Assembly: GCA_027322565.1 (NCBI GenBank)
Contig: DAHVRG010000001.1
Location: forward strand, 1-28,980
Direction: 5' to 3'
Length of the DNA: 28,980 nt
DNA from: Georgenia sp.
Lineage (GTDB): Bacteria; Actinomycetota; Actinomycetes; Actinomycetales; Actinomycetaceae
In this document: piece by piece, positions 1 through 7,756 of the stretch
Numbering within the stretch: position 1 is the stretch's first letter
Layout: every line of letters begins with the position of its first letter
Translations under genes and position numbers: made by a program
The notes under the pieces: model-generated
Told to the model about the DNA's origin: nothing
Seen by the model: the letters and a program-made list of their open reading frames with translations, nothing else
Databases searched by the model: none

Positions 1-879
1 GACGCCGTCCAGGTGGCGCCGGAGGAGCTCGTGCGCCACCCCGGGGTCGACGTCGTCGCCGTCTGCTCTCCGAGCGGGCGCCACGCCGCCCACGCCGTGG
101 AGGCGCTGACGGCCGGGAAGCACGTCGTCGTCGAGAAGCCCCTCGCGCTGGACGTGGCCGACGCCGAGCGCGTCGTCCGCCTCGCCGACCGTGAGGGGCT
201 GGTCGCCGCCGTGATCTCCCAGCGCCGGTTCGAGCCGGAGTACGCCGCCGTGAAGCGGCTGCTCGCCGACGGCACCCTCGGCCGGCTGCGGCTGGCCACG
301 ACCCACGTCCACTGGTGGCGGGACGACGCGTACTACCGGGCTGCGCCCTGGCGGGCCGCCATGGCCGGCGGCGGCGGGTCGCTCATGAACCAGGGGGTGC
401 ACAACGTCGACCTGCTGCAGTGGCTGTGCGGCCCGGTCGCGGAGGTCACCGCGCAGTACGCGACCCTGGCGCACGAGATCGACGCCGAGGACACGACCGT
501 GGCCACGCTCCGCTTCGCGGGCGGTGCCCTGGGGCTGCTGAGCACGTCGACCGCCACGCCGCCCGGCTCACCCGCGACGTTGACCCTCCACGTGGAGCGC
601 GGGGTCATCGAGCTGGGGCAGGGGGAGGTCGTCCGCTGGGACGTCCCTGGCGTCCCCCCGCCGGCGGCGACGGGGACCGCGGCCACCGGGGCGGCGGACC
701 CGGCGGCGATCGGCTTCGCAGGCCACGTCAGCCAGTGGCGCGACGTGCTCACCGCCGTGCGTGAGGGCCGACCACCCGCCGTCCCCGCGGCGGAGGGGGC
801 CGTGACGGTCCGCCTCATGTGCGCCATCTACCGGGCTGCGCAGACCGGGCGTGCGGTGCGGCCGGAGGAGCTGACGTGA
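1..879 (+). CDS. Gfo/Idh/MocA-family oxidoreductase (5' truncated by window edge)
   Basis: NAD(P)-dependent sugar or cyclitol dehydrogenase family. The frame is open from base 1, and the N-terminal Rossmann glycine loop (roughly the first 50 residues) lies outside the window, so the GTG at 13 is not the true start. Visible family marks are the H-A-x-x-A-V-E-A-L-x-A-G-K-H-V stretch followed by V-E-K-P-L, whose Lys is the usual catalytic/cofactor residue, and the C-terminal-domain signature GGSLMNQGVHNVDLLQW with the conserved His and Asp. It ends in TGA overlapping the GTG of the next gene by 4 bp (GTGA), so the two are translationally coupled. The substrate cannot be read from the sequence; the setting next to a sugar importer and amino-sugar genes suggests oxidation of an imported sugar or glycoside. 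Confidence 0.9.
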   Translation, partial: DAVQVAPEELVRHPGVDVVAVCSPSGRHAAHAVEALTAGKHVVVEKPLALDVADAERVVRLADREGLVAAVISQRRFEPEYAAVKRLLADGTLGRLRLATTHVHWWRDDAYYRAAPWRAAMAGGGGSLMNQGVHNVDLLQWLCGPVAEVTAQYATLAHEIDAEDTTVATLRFAGGALGLLSTSTATPPGSPATLTLHVERGVIELGQGEVVRWDVPGVPPPAATGTAATGAADPAAIGFAGHVSQWRDVLTAVREGRPPAVPAAEGAVTVRLMCAIYRAAQTGRAVRPEELT

Positions 880-1862
880 AGGTCGCCATCCTCGGGGCCG
901 CCCACCCGCACGTCGACTACGCCCTGGAGGAGGTCGCCCACCGCGACGAGCTCGAGCTCATCGCGGCCGCCGAGCCGGACCCGACGATGCGTGGGCAGTT
1001 CCTCGGTCCGCTGACCGGTGTGCCCGTCTACGCCGACTTCGCCGAGCTGCTGGCCGCGCACGACGTCGACGTCGCCCTCGTCGCCGGCATCTACGCCCGC
1101 CGGGCGGAGGCCACGCTGCTCGCGCTCGACGCGGGGGCCCACGTGGTGGCCGACAAGCCGCTGTGCACCTCCACGGCCGAGCTCGAGGCGATCTCCGCGG
1201 CCGCGCAGCGGGCGGGACGCCACGTCTCCATCGTCTTCGAGAAGCGCTTCTACCCGGCGACGATCGCGCTGCGGCGCCTCCTCGCCGACGGCGTGCTCGG
1301 AGACCTGGCGCTGGTGGCCAGCACCGGTCCCCACAAGCTGCGCCAGGCGCAGCGGCCCGGCTGGTTCCTCGACCCCGTCCGGTACGGGGGGATCGCCGCC
1401 GACCTGCCGATCCACGACATCGACCTCGTCCTGGCCCTCACCGGGGCCACGAGCGGGGTGGTCGCCGCCCTCACCGGCAACGCCCGGCCGGCCGACCACC
1501 CCGGCTTCGACGACCACGTCGCCCTGCTCATGCGGGCCGGCGACGTGGCCGCCACCATCGAGGCGAGCTGGCTGGGGCCGGAGGCAGCCGACGTGCACGG
1601 GCACTACCGGATGCGGGTCACCGGCAGCGAGGGAACCGCCGAGCTGGACTGGGCCTACCACCGCCTCCGCGTCACCACCCACGACCGCCCGGCGTGGGAC
1701 GAGCCGCTCGGTGAGCCGGTGCGCCCGGCCGCCTACTTCTTCGACGCCGTGCTGCGCGGCGAGGAGCCGGTGATCTCGACGGCGGCCGGACTGCTGGCCA
1801 CCCGGGTGGCGCTCACGGCCCAGCGGAGTGCCGAGCGTGGGGGAGAGCTGCTCACCTGGTGA
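876..1862 (+). CDS. Gfo/Idh/MocA-family oxidoreductase
   Basis: Second dehydrogenase of the pair, 328 aa. I start it at the GTG at 876, not at the upstream ATG at 819, because GTG is preceded by GGAGGAG (864-870) and the protein then begins directly with the Rossmann strand MKVAILGAAHPH. The nucleotide-binding loop is atypical: GAAHPH replaces a classic GxGxxG. The conserved Lys is in V-A-D-K-P-L (K94), with Asp in place of the usual Glu of EKP. The C-terminal half has GGIAADLPIHDIDLV, the family His/Asp signature. It overlaps the preceding oxidoreductase gene by 4 bp. Paired MocA-family enzymes often perform consecutive or opposite oxidation/reduction steps on a sugar; the specific reaction here is unknown. 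Confidence 0.9.
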   Translation: MKVAILGAAHPHVDYALEEVAHRDELELIAAAEPDPTMRGQFLGPLTGVPVYADFAELLAAHDVDVALVAGIYARRAEATLLALDAGAHVVADKPLCTSTAELEAISAAAQRAGRHVSIVFEKRFYPATIALRRLLADGVLGDLALVASTGPHKLRQAQRPGWFLDPVRYGGIAADLPIHDIDLVLALTGATSGVVAALTGNARPADHPGFDDHVALLMRAGDVAATIEASWLGPEAADVHGHYRMRVTGSEGTAELDWAYHRLRVTTHDRPAWDEPLGEPVRPAAYFFDAVLRGEEPVISTAAGLLATRVALTAQRSAERGGELLTW

Positions 1863-1886
1863 GCGGCCGCTCGGCCGAGCAGGAGA

Positions 1887-1918
1887 AGAGGCCCGCTGCG
1901 CGAGCGCAGCGGGCCTCT
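1887..1918. terminator. Bidirectional intrinsic-type terminator
   Basis: A perfect 14-bp inverted repeat (1887-1900 paired with 1905-1918, AGAGGCCCGCTGCG and its complement) closes a 4-base CGAG loop. It lies between convergent genes, 24 bp after the oxidoreductase stop and 17 bp from the stop of the leftward permease. There is no clear U-tract on either side, which is common in high-GC actinobacteria. Confidence 0.8.
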
Positions 1919-1935
1919 CCGTCGTCCGGGTGGTG

Positions 1936-2823
1936 CTACTTGATGCCCGACATCATGACGCCGCGGACGAAGTACCGCTGGAGGACGATGAACACGAGCA
2001 GCGCCGGGATGAAGGTCACCACCGCCGCCGCCATGATCGTCGCGAGCGGGACCTCCTGCTCCTGGAGGGTCTTGAGCCCGACGGTGAGGACGTAGTTGCC
2101 GGGGGACTGCTGGGAGACCAGCGGCCACAGGAAGTCGTTCCAGTGCCAGAGGAAGACGAAGGTGCCGAGCGTGGCGAGGATCGGCTTGGTCTGGGGCAGC
2201 ACGATCGACCAGTAGACCCGGAACTCCCCGGCGCCGTCGATCCGGGCTGCGTCGATGATCTCGTCGGGGACGTCCTGGATGAACTGGCGCATGAGGAACA
2301 TCGCCTGGGCGTTGGCGATCGTCGGGACGATCATGCCCCACATCGTGTTCAGGCCGCCGAGCTCCCGGACGATGATGTACTGCGGGATGATCGTCAGGTG
2401 GTAGGGGATCATCAGCATGGCGATGAACACCCAGAAGATGAGCTCACGGCCGAAGAACCGCTTCTTGGCGAAGGCGTAGCCCGCCATCGACGCGAAGAGC
2501 AGGACGAGGACCACCGAGACGATCGAGTAGATCGCCGAGTTCAGCGCCCACTGCGGGATGTTCTGGCTGTCGAGCGCCTGCTCGTACGCCGCGAAGGAGA
2601 TCTCCGACGGGAACAGTGCGTCGGGGATCGTGATCGCCTTGCCCGGCTGCACGGAGATGACGACCATCGCGTAGAACGGGAAGATCGTGATGACCGCGGC
2701 GAGGGCCAGGAGCAGGTGCATCGCCCGCGGCGAGGACCTGCGGCGCAGGCGCCGGGCGTGCTCCGGGGCAGGGGCCGGTGCCTGGTCGACCCGGTCGGTC
2801 GTGTCGGTCAACATGGCGGCCAT
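1936..2823 (-). CDS. ABC sugar importer permease, MalG/CUT1 type
   Basis: Inner-membrane subunit of a carbohydrate ABC importer, 295 aa, the normal size for MalG-like proteins. An Arg-rich cytoplasmic N-terminus is followed by six predicted hydrophobic segments. The cytoplasmic EAA loop that contacts the ATPase reads DAARIDGAGEFRVYWSIVLP. The start is ATG at 2823, which overlaps the stop of the MalF-type gene by one base (TGATG), so translation is coupled; a second in-frame ATG at 2814 is possible. It is the last gene of the SBP-permease-permease operon transcribed leftward from the LacI-controlled promoter near 5131-5160. No ATPase gene is in the operon, so a shared MsiK/MalK-type ATPase encoded elsewhere probably energises it, as is usual for CUT1 systems of actinobacteria. 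Confidence 0.95.
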   Translation of the reverse strand: MAAMLTDTTDRVDQAPAPAPEHARRLRRRSSPRAMHLLLALAAVITIFPFYAMVVISVQPGKAITIPDALFPSEISFAAYEQALDSQNIPQWALNSAIYSIVSVVLVLLFASMAGYAFAKKRFFGRELIFWVFIAMLMIPYHLTIIPQYIIVRELGGLNTMWGMIVPTIANAQAMFLMRQFIQDVPDEIIDAARIDGAGEFRVYWSIVLPQTKPILATLGTFVFLWHWNDFLWPLVSQQSPGNYVLTVGLKTLQEQEVPLATIMAAAVVTFIPALLVFIVLQRYFVRGVMMSGIK

Positions 2824-3749
2824 CAGGCACTCCTCCCGACGAGGCGGCGCTGGATCAGCGAGAAGACGAGGGTGATGAGCAGGAGGACGACGCCCACCGC
2901 GCTCGCGTACCCGAAGTCGAAGTAGCCGAAGCCCTGGTCGTAGACCATGAAGGTCAGCGTGTAGCTCGCCCGGACGGGCCCGCCGCCCGTCATCACGTAG
3001 ATCGTGTCGAAGGCCTGGAAGGACTTCACCGTCTCGAGGACGAGGACGAAGAAGAGGGCGGGCTTGAGGAGCGGGAGCGTCACGCTGCGGAAGCGGCGCC
3101 ACGGGCCGGCGCCGTCGAGCTGGGCGGCCTCGTAGTACTCCTGCGGGATCGCGAGCATCCCGGCGAGGAGGATGAGCATGTTGTAGCCGAAGTTCATCCA
3201 CGCGCTCACCAGGGCGAGGGCGGGCAGCACCAGGCCGCTGCTCTGCAGCCAGCTGCCGGGGGAGAGGCCGACGGTCCCGAGCAGGGAGTTGATCGGTCCG
3301 TCCGCGCTGAAGATCCAGATGAAGATGAGGCCGGACAGGACCGGTGACGTGACGACGGGGAGGAAGAAGATCGACCGGTAGATCGACATGCCCCGCAGCA
3401 CGCGGTTGCACAGCTGCGCCATCGCGAGCGAGACCGTCACGGACACCGGGATGGCGATGGCCGCGTAGAGCCCGGTGACCTTGAGGGCGTTCCAGAAGAG
3501 CGGGTCGGCGAACAGCCGCTGGTAGTTGTCCAGCCCGAGCAGCTCGAAGGTCCCGGACAGGCCGTAGTCGCCGAAGCTCAGCACGATGCCGTAGAGCGTC
3601 GGGAGGATCCGGAACAGCAGGAAGAACGCGACGTACGGAAGGATGAAGACGTAGGCGATGAGGGCGCCGGGTGACGTCAGCCTCGACCGTCTCCGGCGCG
3701 GCGGGCCGACCGTGCTGCGCTGGTCGACCGGTGCGGTCACAGTGGCCAT
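2823..3749 (-). CDS. ABC sugar importer permease, MalF/CUT1 type
   Basis: Partner permease, 308 aa. After a basic N-terminus (PPRRRRSRL) there are about six membrane segments, beginning with ALIAYVFILPYVAFFLLF. The EAA loop reads YYEAAQLDGAGPWRRFRSVTLP. The start is ATG at 3749, preceded by a good ribosome site (GGAGAAAGG on the minus strand); a longer upstream reading in the same frame only covers the neighbouring SBP gene antisense-frame and is not coding. The gene follows the SBP by 64 bp and is coupled to the MalG-type gene by a 1-base overlap. It would form the heterodimeric membrane channel with the MalG-type subunit. Confidence 0.95.
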   Translation of the reverse strand: MATVTAPVDQRSTVGPPRRRRSRLTSPGALIAYVFILPYVAFFLLFRILPTLYGIVLSFGDYGLSGTFELLGLDNYQRLFADPLFWNALKVTGLYAAIAIPVSVTVSLAMAQLCNRVLRGMSIYRSIFFLPVVTSPVLSGLIFIWIFSADGPINSLLGTVGLSPGSWLQSSGLVLPALALVSAWMNFGYNMLILLAGMLAIPQEYYEAAQLDGAGPWRRFRSVTLPLLKPALFFVLVLETVKSFQAFDTIYVMTGGGPVRASYTLTFMVYDQGFGYFDFGYASAVGVVLLLITLVFSLIQRRLVGRSA

Positions 3750-3813
3750 GTGGGGACCTTTCTCCAGCAGTCGTGCGGCCGGGGCGGGACGTGCCCGCCC
3801 CGGCCGCAGGCGG

Positions 3814-5073
3814 TCAGCCCCGCGCGATGAGGGCGTCGACCTCCGCGGCGGCCGCGTCCAGTGCGGCCTGCGCGTCCTGCCCCTCGAGCAGCGCGGCCTG
3901 GATGTGCGGACGGATGACGTCGATGATCTCCCGGGCCTTGGGGTGCATGACGCCGGTGCGGACGTAGTCGAGGTGGTCGATGCCCTCGGCCACCTGCGGG
4001 TCGTCCGCGAACAGGCCCTCGATGTCCTCGCGGGGCGGCAGGTAGCCCGACTCCGCGATGAACTGCTCGATGAAGTCCGCCTCGGAGAGGAAGTGGACCC
4101 ACGCCTGGGCCGCCTCGGGGGAGCTCGTCGTGTCGAAGATGGACCAGGCGCCGACCGAGCCGACCGCGACCTGCTCACGGTGCTGCAGCGGCTCGGTGGT
4201 GACGATCTTCTCGGGGTCGATGACGCTGCGGACGTGCGGGAGGTTCCCACCGGAGTGGTAGAGGACGTTGCCCTGGGCCAGCTGGCTCTGCTCGAACTGC
4301 TCGGCGACGCTGATCGGCTGCAGCGGCACCCACTCGTTCTCCACCATCTCCTGGATGAGCTCCAGTGCCTCGACGCCCTCGGGGCCGTTGAACGCCGCGG
4401 CCGAGAGGTCCTCGGTGAGCACCTCACCCCCGGCCATCCACAGGTACTGGTAGAAGCTGTGGTTGAGGGTGGACGTCCCGGAGTACTCCGTGAGGTAGTA
4501 GCCGGCGTCCTTGACCGCCGGCCCGGCTGCGCGCAGCTCCTCCCACGTGGTCGGGCAGTCCACGCCGGCGGCCTCCATGACGTCCGTGTGGCACATGTTC
4601 ACCCCCTTCTGCATGAGCAGCGGCGCGCCGTAGAGGGTGTCCTGCCAGGTCATCGACGCGAGGGAGGCGTCGTAGAAGCTGTCCCAGTCGTCCCGCAGGT
4701 CGTCGAGCGGGAGCAGGAGGTCCTGGTCGGCGAACTGGGGGATGAAGTCCGGGTTGAAGTAGACGACGTCGGGCGGGTTCCCGCCCGCGATCGCGGTGAT
4801 GAGCGCCTCCTCGCGGTTGGAGAAGGACTGCATGACGACCTCGACCTCGACGTCGGGGTACTCCTCCTGGAACTCCTCGACGTGGGGCTGCCACCAGTTC
4901 ACGCTGTCGATGACGCCGAGCGGGTAGGTCCAGAACACCACCGTCCCGGAGACCTCGTCGGCGTTCGCCGGGACCCCCACCTCGGGCTCGTCCCCTCCAC
5001 CCCCACACGCGGCGAGGAGCAGCACCGCACTGCCCGCCGCCGCTGTGATCCGTGCTCTCACAGTGCGCCTCAT
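3814..5073 (-). CDS. Extracellular sugar-binding lipoprotein (CUT1 SBP)
   Basis: Solute-binding component of the importer, 419 aa. The signal peptide has basic residues (MRRTVRAR), a hydrophobic core and a lipobox L-L-A-A-C with Cys23 as the lipidated residue, then a Gly-rich spacer. The mature part has the family-1 SBP look: VVFWTYPLGVID near the start, a V-D-C-P-T-T-W-E-E-L segment in the middle, and a helical end with E-A-A-Q-A-W-V-H-F. The start is ATG at 5073, with GGAGGG 5-10 bases upstream. It is the first gene of the importer operon, whose promoter (TTGACA/TAGGTT) overlaps a LacI-type operator. The ligand cannot be named from sequence; linkage to AGE, NagB-like and NagA-like enzymes points to an amino sugar or its glycoside. 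Confidence 0.95.
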   Translation of the reverse strand: MRRTVRARITAAAGSAVLLLAACGGGGDEPEVGVPANADEVSGTVVFWTYPLGVIDSVNWWQPHVEEFQEEYPDVEVEVVMQSFSNREEALITAIAGGNPPDVVYFNPDFIPQFADQDLLLPLDDLRDDWDSFYDASLASMTWQDTLYGAPLLMQKGVNMCHTDVMEAAGVDCPTTWEELRAAGPAVKDAGYYLTEYSGTSTLNHSFYQYLWMAGGEVLTEDLSAAAFNGPEGVEALELIQEMVENEWVPLQPISVAEQFEQSQLAQGNVLYHSGGNLPHVRSVIDPEKIVTTEPLQHREQVAVGSVGAWSIFDTTSSPEAAQAWVHFLSEADFIEQFIAESGYLPPREDIEGLFADDPQVAEGIDHLDYVRTGVMHPKAREIIDVIRPHIQAALLEGQDAQAALDAAAAEVDALIARG

Positions 5074-5117
5074 CAGCCCTCCATCGGGTTGCCACAGGGT
5101 CGTTGCATCGGCCGTGA

Positions 5118-5131
5118 TGCAAGCGGTTGCA
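5118..5131. promoter_or_regulatory. LacI-family operator 1 (importer promoter)
   Basis: The 14-mer TGCAAGCGGTTGCA has perfect 5-bp arms (TGCAA/TTGCA) around GCGG, the usual LacI-family half-site pattern. The same 14-mer recurs, inverted, at 7695-7708 and with one change at 7656-7669. It overlaps the -10 edge and start site of the importer promoter. Confidence 0.8.
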
Positions 5132-5160
5132 ACCTAACGGGGCGTCCTGGCGGGTGTCAA
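5131..5160 (-). promoter_or_regulatory. Promoter of the sugar-importer operon
   Basis: On the minus strand a consensus -35 TTGACA (5155-5160) is followed after 18 bp by TAGGTT (5131-5136), a good actinobacterial -10. The predicted start of transcription is near 5124, inside the LacI-type operator at 5118-5131, which is the classic geometry for repression. Confidence 0.7.
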
Positions 5161-5232
5161 GCGCGGACCCGGTGCCGTGGGTAACGGTTCGGTCTCGCCC
5201 GCGCGTCGCGCCGCGACGCCGCCCGCCGTTCG

Positions 5233-5262
5233 TTGCCATCGGTTGCAGGCTACCGCTACGGT
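5233..5262 (+). promoter_or_regulatory. Candidate lacI promoter with degenerate operator
   Basis: TTGCCA (5233-5238, 5 of 6 to TTGACA), an 18-bp spacer and TACGGT (5257-5262) form a plausible rightward promoter. TGCCATCGGTTGCA at 5234-5247 matches the 14-bp operator at 12 of 14 positions and covers the -35, so the regulator may repress itself. The leader to the chosen ATG would be about 120 nt. Confidence 0.45.
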
Positions 5263-5390
5263 TGCCCCCGGCACAGCGGCCATCGAAGGCGGCGTCAACT
5301 GCCCGGGGCTGCGGACACCGTCGTGAGATGCTGACGCTCGCCCCGTCGGAGCGTGAGTCCGGCGGTTCTGCGCGACTGGGAGGCAGGTCG

Positions 5391-6371
5391 ATGAGGCAGG
5401 CGACCATCTACTCGATCGCCGAGGCACTCGGTGTCTCGGCGTCGACCGTCTCGCGTGCGTTCTCCCGGCCCGACCTCGTCAAAGCGTCGGTGCGGGAGGA
5501 GGTGCTGGCCAAGGCCCGCGAGCTCGGGTACGCGCCCAACCGGGCGGCCCGCGGGCTGGCGACCGGGCGCACCGGCCTCTACGGCCTCATGGTCCCGGAC
5601 ATCACCAACCCGTTCTTCCCGCCGTTCGTCCGCGCCGTCCAGCTGGCCGCCGGCGACCGCGACACCGACATCCTGCTCATCGACTCCGAGCGGTCGGCCG
5701 CGGCGGAGGAGGACCTCGTCCAGCGCATCCGCCCGCAGGTCGACGGTCTCATCGTCGCCTCCCCACGCCTGCCGAGCGGGCGACTCAAGGAGATGCTCGC
5801 CGGGGTGCCGAGCGTCGTGGTCAACCGTGCCGTGCGGGGGCTGCCCCACGTCGTCTGCGACAACTCCGCGGCCCTGGCGCAGGCGGCCGACCACCTCTAC
5901 GAGCTCGGCCACCGCCGCTTCGCGCTCATGCGCGGGCCGGCGGCGGCGTGGGCGGCGACCCGGCGGGCCGAGGCGGTCCGCGGATGGGCGAAGGGTCGGC
6001 CCGACGTCGCGCTCGTGGAGCTCGGGCCGTTCGAGGCGCAGTTCGTCGACGGGCGCGCCGCGGCCGGCGAGATCGTCGAGTCGGAGGCGACCGCCGTCCT
6101 CGCCTTCGACGACCTCATGGCGGCCGGGGTCATCGCCGGGCTCAACGACCGGGGCGAGTCCGTGCCGCGGGACCGGAGCATCGTCGGCTGCGACGACGTC
6201 CTGCTCGCCCGGACGATGACGCCGAGCCTGACGACGGTGACCGCGCCCCTCACCGAGCTCGGGCGACAGGCGGTCGAGCTGCTCCGGGCGGTGCTCTCGG
6301 GGCGTACCCCGCGCAACGTCACGCTCGCCGGTGCCCTCGCCCTGCGCGGGACGGTGGGGCCGCCGCACTGA
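5391..6371 (+). CDS. LacI-family transcriptional regulator
   Basis: DNA-binding repressor, 326 aa. An N-terminal helix-turn-helix (residues about 6-25, IYSIAEALGVSASTVSRAFS) and hinge helix (N-x-A-A-R-G-L-A-T-G-R) precede a periplasmic-binding-protein-like effector domain beginning GLYGLMVPDITNPFF. I start it at ATG 5391: GGGAGGCAGG lies just upstream and the protein then begins right at the HTH, as in the family; the longer open frame from 5127 would add an unstructured, improbable N-terminus. It is divergent from the importer operon and tail-to-tail with the epimerase, overlapping its 3' end by 53 bp. It is the obvious candidate to bind the TGCAA-N4-TTGCA operators at 5118, 7656 and 7695. 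The inducer is unknown, presumably the imported sugar or its phosphate. Confidence 0.95.
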   Translation: MRQATIYSIAEALGVSASTVSRAFSRPDLVKASVREEVLAKARELGYAPNRAARGLATGRTGLYGLMVPDITNPFFPPFVRAVQLAAGDRDTDILLIDSERSAAAEEDLVQRIRPQVDGLIVASPRLPSGRLKEMLAGVPSVVVNRAVRGLPHVVCDNSAALAQAADHLYELGHRRFALMRGPAAAWAATRRAEAVRGWAKGRPDVALVELGPFEAQFVDGRAAAGEIVESEATAVLAFDDLMAAGVIAGLNDRGESVPRDRSIVGCDDVLLARTMTPSLTTVTAPLTELGRQAVELLRAVLSGRTPRNVTLAGALALRGTVGPPH

Positions 6372-7608
6372 CGGGCAGGTCGGTCGCGCCCAGCTCGAGG
6401 ATCTGCATGAGGTTGCGCGTGACGTGGAACGGGTCCTTGACCGGTAGCGCGACCACCTGGTCGAGCGGCTCCCCGCGGCGGTTGCGGATCTGCACCCACT
6501 CGGCGCCGTCCGCACCGCCGGGGAAGGTGCGCAGGGTGTAGTCCCAGATCCGCTCGAACCACTCTCCTGCGGACCGGCGGCCGTACCGGTGGGCGGCGAT
6601 GGCCGTCGCCGCACTCGCCTCGGAGTGCACCCACCACAGCTTCGTGGACCATGTGGTGCGCACGAGCTCCTCGTAGGGTGTGCCCGCGGTGGTGCCGGTG
6701 GGGGCGTGCGGGCCGTCGGTGTCGGCATAGCGCAGCAGGCCGCCGTGCACCGGGTCCCAGCCGAGCCGGCAGGAGGCGTCCAAGGAGACGAGCAGGGGGT
6801 CGCGCGACCGGTCGTCACCGAGCAGGTCGAGCGACTCGAGCGCCACCCAGATGCCCTCGATCGTGTGGCCGGGGACCCGGTGCCGGCTGACGAGCGAGCG
6901 GGCGTCCGGCCCGGGCATCTCGCTGAAGGTCCCGTCGGGCAGGCGGTGGGCGAGCATGGCCTCCACCGCCTCGGCGAGCCAGTCCAGGGTGTGCCGGTCC
7001 TGTCCCAGCGACTCCGCCGCCTGCGCCACGACGAGCAGGGTGTTCGTGAGGATCATCCGCGGCCCGAAGGCGACGTGCCCCGCGGGGACCGCGTACGGCG
7101 GCGTCGGGGCCGTGCCTGCCAGGTGGTCGGCGCGGGAGCGCTCCAGCACGGGACGTGCCGCCGTGAGCCACCGGGACTCACCCGTCTGGCGGGCGAGCTC
7201 GGCCAGCCCCATGACGACGAACCAGTCGGCGTACACGCTGCGGGCCGGCTGGTCGCGGCTCTCCGGTCGCCCGCCGTCCCGACCGACGACGAAGCGGGTC
7301 GTGCCGTCGGGGAGCACCGCGTGGTCGAGCAGGAACTGTGCCCCTCGGGCGGCGAGGTCCAGCAGTGTGCCCTCGTCGCCCTCGACCAGCCCGCGTCGGG
7401 CCAGCTCGGCGGCCCGGGCGAGGAGCCAGACGAAGCGGCCCTGGGACCAGGTGAACTTGTCGGTGGAGACGCGCGTGCGTCCCCGGTTGTCGAAGCAGGT
7501 GAAGAAGCCGCCCCGGTCGCCGTCGACGCCGTGCTCCAGCCAGAACGGCAGGACCACCCTCTCCAGCTGCGTGCGGGCATCCACCCACGGGGTGCGGTGC
7601 GGTGTCAT
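6319..7608 (-). CDS. AGE-family (N-acylglucosamine 2-epimerase-like) sugar epimerase/isomerase
   Basis: Cytosolic (alpha/alpha)6-barrel enzyme of 429 aa that interconverts sugars at C2. Signatures in order: TKFTWSQGRFVW-type segment (residues about 49-61, here TDKFTWSQGRFVW), the catalytic-region R-V-P-G-H-T-I-E-G-I-W with H248 and E251, W-W-V-H-S-E (325-330), and D-P-F-H-V-T-R-N-L with H395. The two His correspond to the catalytic pair of the AGE family. The start is ATG at 7608 with GGAAGG 8-13 bases upstream. Family members act on N-acetylglucosamine/N-acetylmannosamine, on mannose/fructose or on cellobiose; sequence alone does not choose, although the adjacent nagB/nagA-like genes favour an amino sugar. 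Its promoter region shares two LacI operators with nagB. Confidence 0.88.
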   Translation of the reverse strand: MTPHRTPWVDARTQLERVVLPFWLEHGVDGDRGGFFTCFDNRGRTRVSTDKFTWSQGRFVWLLARAAELARRGLVEGDEGTLLDLAARGAQFLLDHAVLPDGTTRFVVGRDGGRPESRDQPARSVYADWFVVMGLAELARQTGESRWLTAARPVLERSRADHLAGTAPTPPYAVPAGHVAFGPRMILTNTLLVVAQAAESLGQDRHTLDWLAEAVEAMLAHRLPDGTFSEMPGPDARSLVSRHRVPGHTIEGIWVALESLDLLGDDRSRDPLLVSLDASCRLGWDPVHGGLLRYADTDGPHAPTGTTAGTPYEELVRTTWSTKLWWVHSEASAATAIAAHRYGRRSAGEWFERIWDYTLRTFPGGADGAEWVQIRNRRGEPLDQVVALPVKDPFHVTRNLMQILELGATDLPVSAAAPPSRAGRGHRRA

Positions 7609-7655
7609 CGCTGCCTTCCGTCCGTCCTACCTGGGCGCTGTGGGACACACTAGCT

Positions 7656-7669
7656 TGCAAGCGGTTGCT
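7656..7669. promoter_or_regulatory. LacI-family operator 2
   Basis: TGCAAGCGGTTGCT is identical to the importer operator (5118-5131) except for the last base. It lies in the 148-bp divergent region between the epimerase and nagB and overlaps the candidate nagB -35 (TTGCTC, 7665-7670). Centre-to-centre distance to operator 3 is 39 bp. Confidence 0.78.
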
Positions 7670-7694
7670 CCGGGCTCGCTCCGCATCGTACTCT
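7665..7694 (+). promoter_or_regulatory. Candidate nagB-nagA promoter
   Basis: TTGCTC (7665-7670), an 18-bp spacer and TACTCT (7689-7694) form a candidate rightward promoter bracketed by the two operators. The start of transcription would be near 7701, inside operator 3. The -35 is weak, so this is tentative. Confidence 0.4.
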
Positions 7695-7708
7695 TGCAAC
7701 CGCTTGCA
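7695..7708. promoter_or_regulatory. LacI-family operator 3
   Basis: TGCAACCGCTTGCA is the exact reverse complement of the importer operator at 5118-5131. It sits 48 bp upstream of the nagB ATG. With operator 2 it makes a tandem pair able to control both divergent genes. Confidence 0.8.
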
Positions 7709-7756
7709 TCATTCTGCGTCGCCAAGTCAGTGGTGACCTGTGACGATTGGAGAGAG

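Noticed and set aside
5103..5122. Inverted repeat TTGCAT-N8-ATGCAA beside operator 1
   Set aside because: Its right arm overlaps operator 1 and the spacing differs from the 14-mer found at the other sites; probably a by-product of the operator half-sites.
6851..7756. A 302-residue N-terminal extension of the NagB-like protein
   Set aside because: It is antisense to the AGE epimerase and crosses two operators and the promoter region; the ATG at 7757 has its own ribosome site and fits family length.
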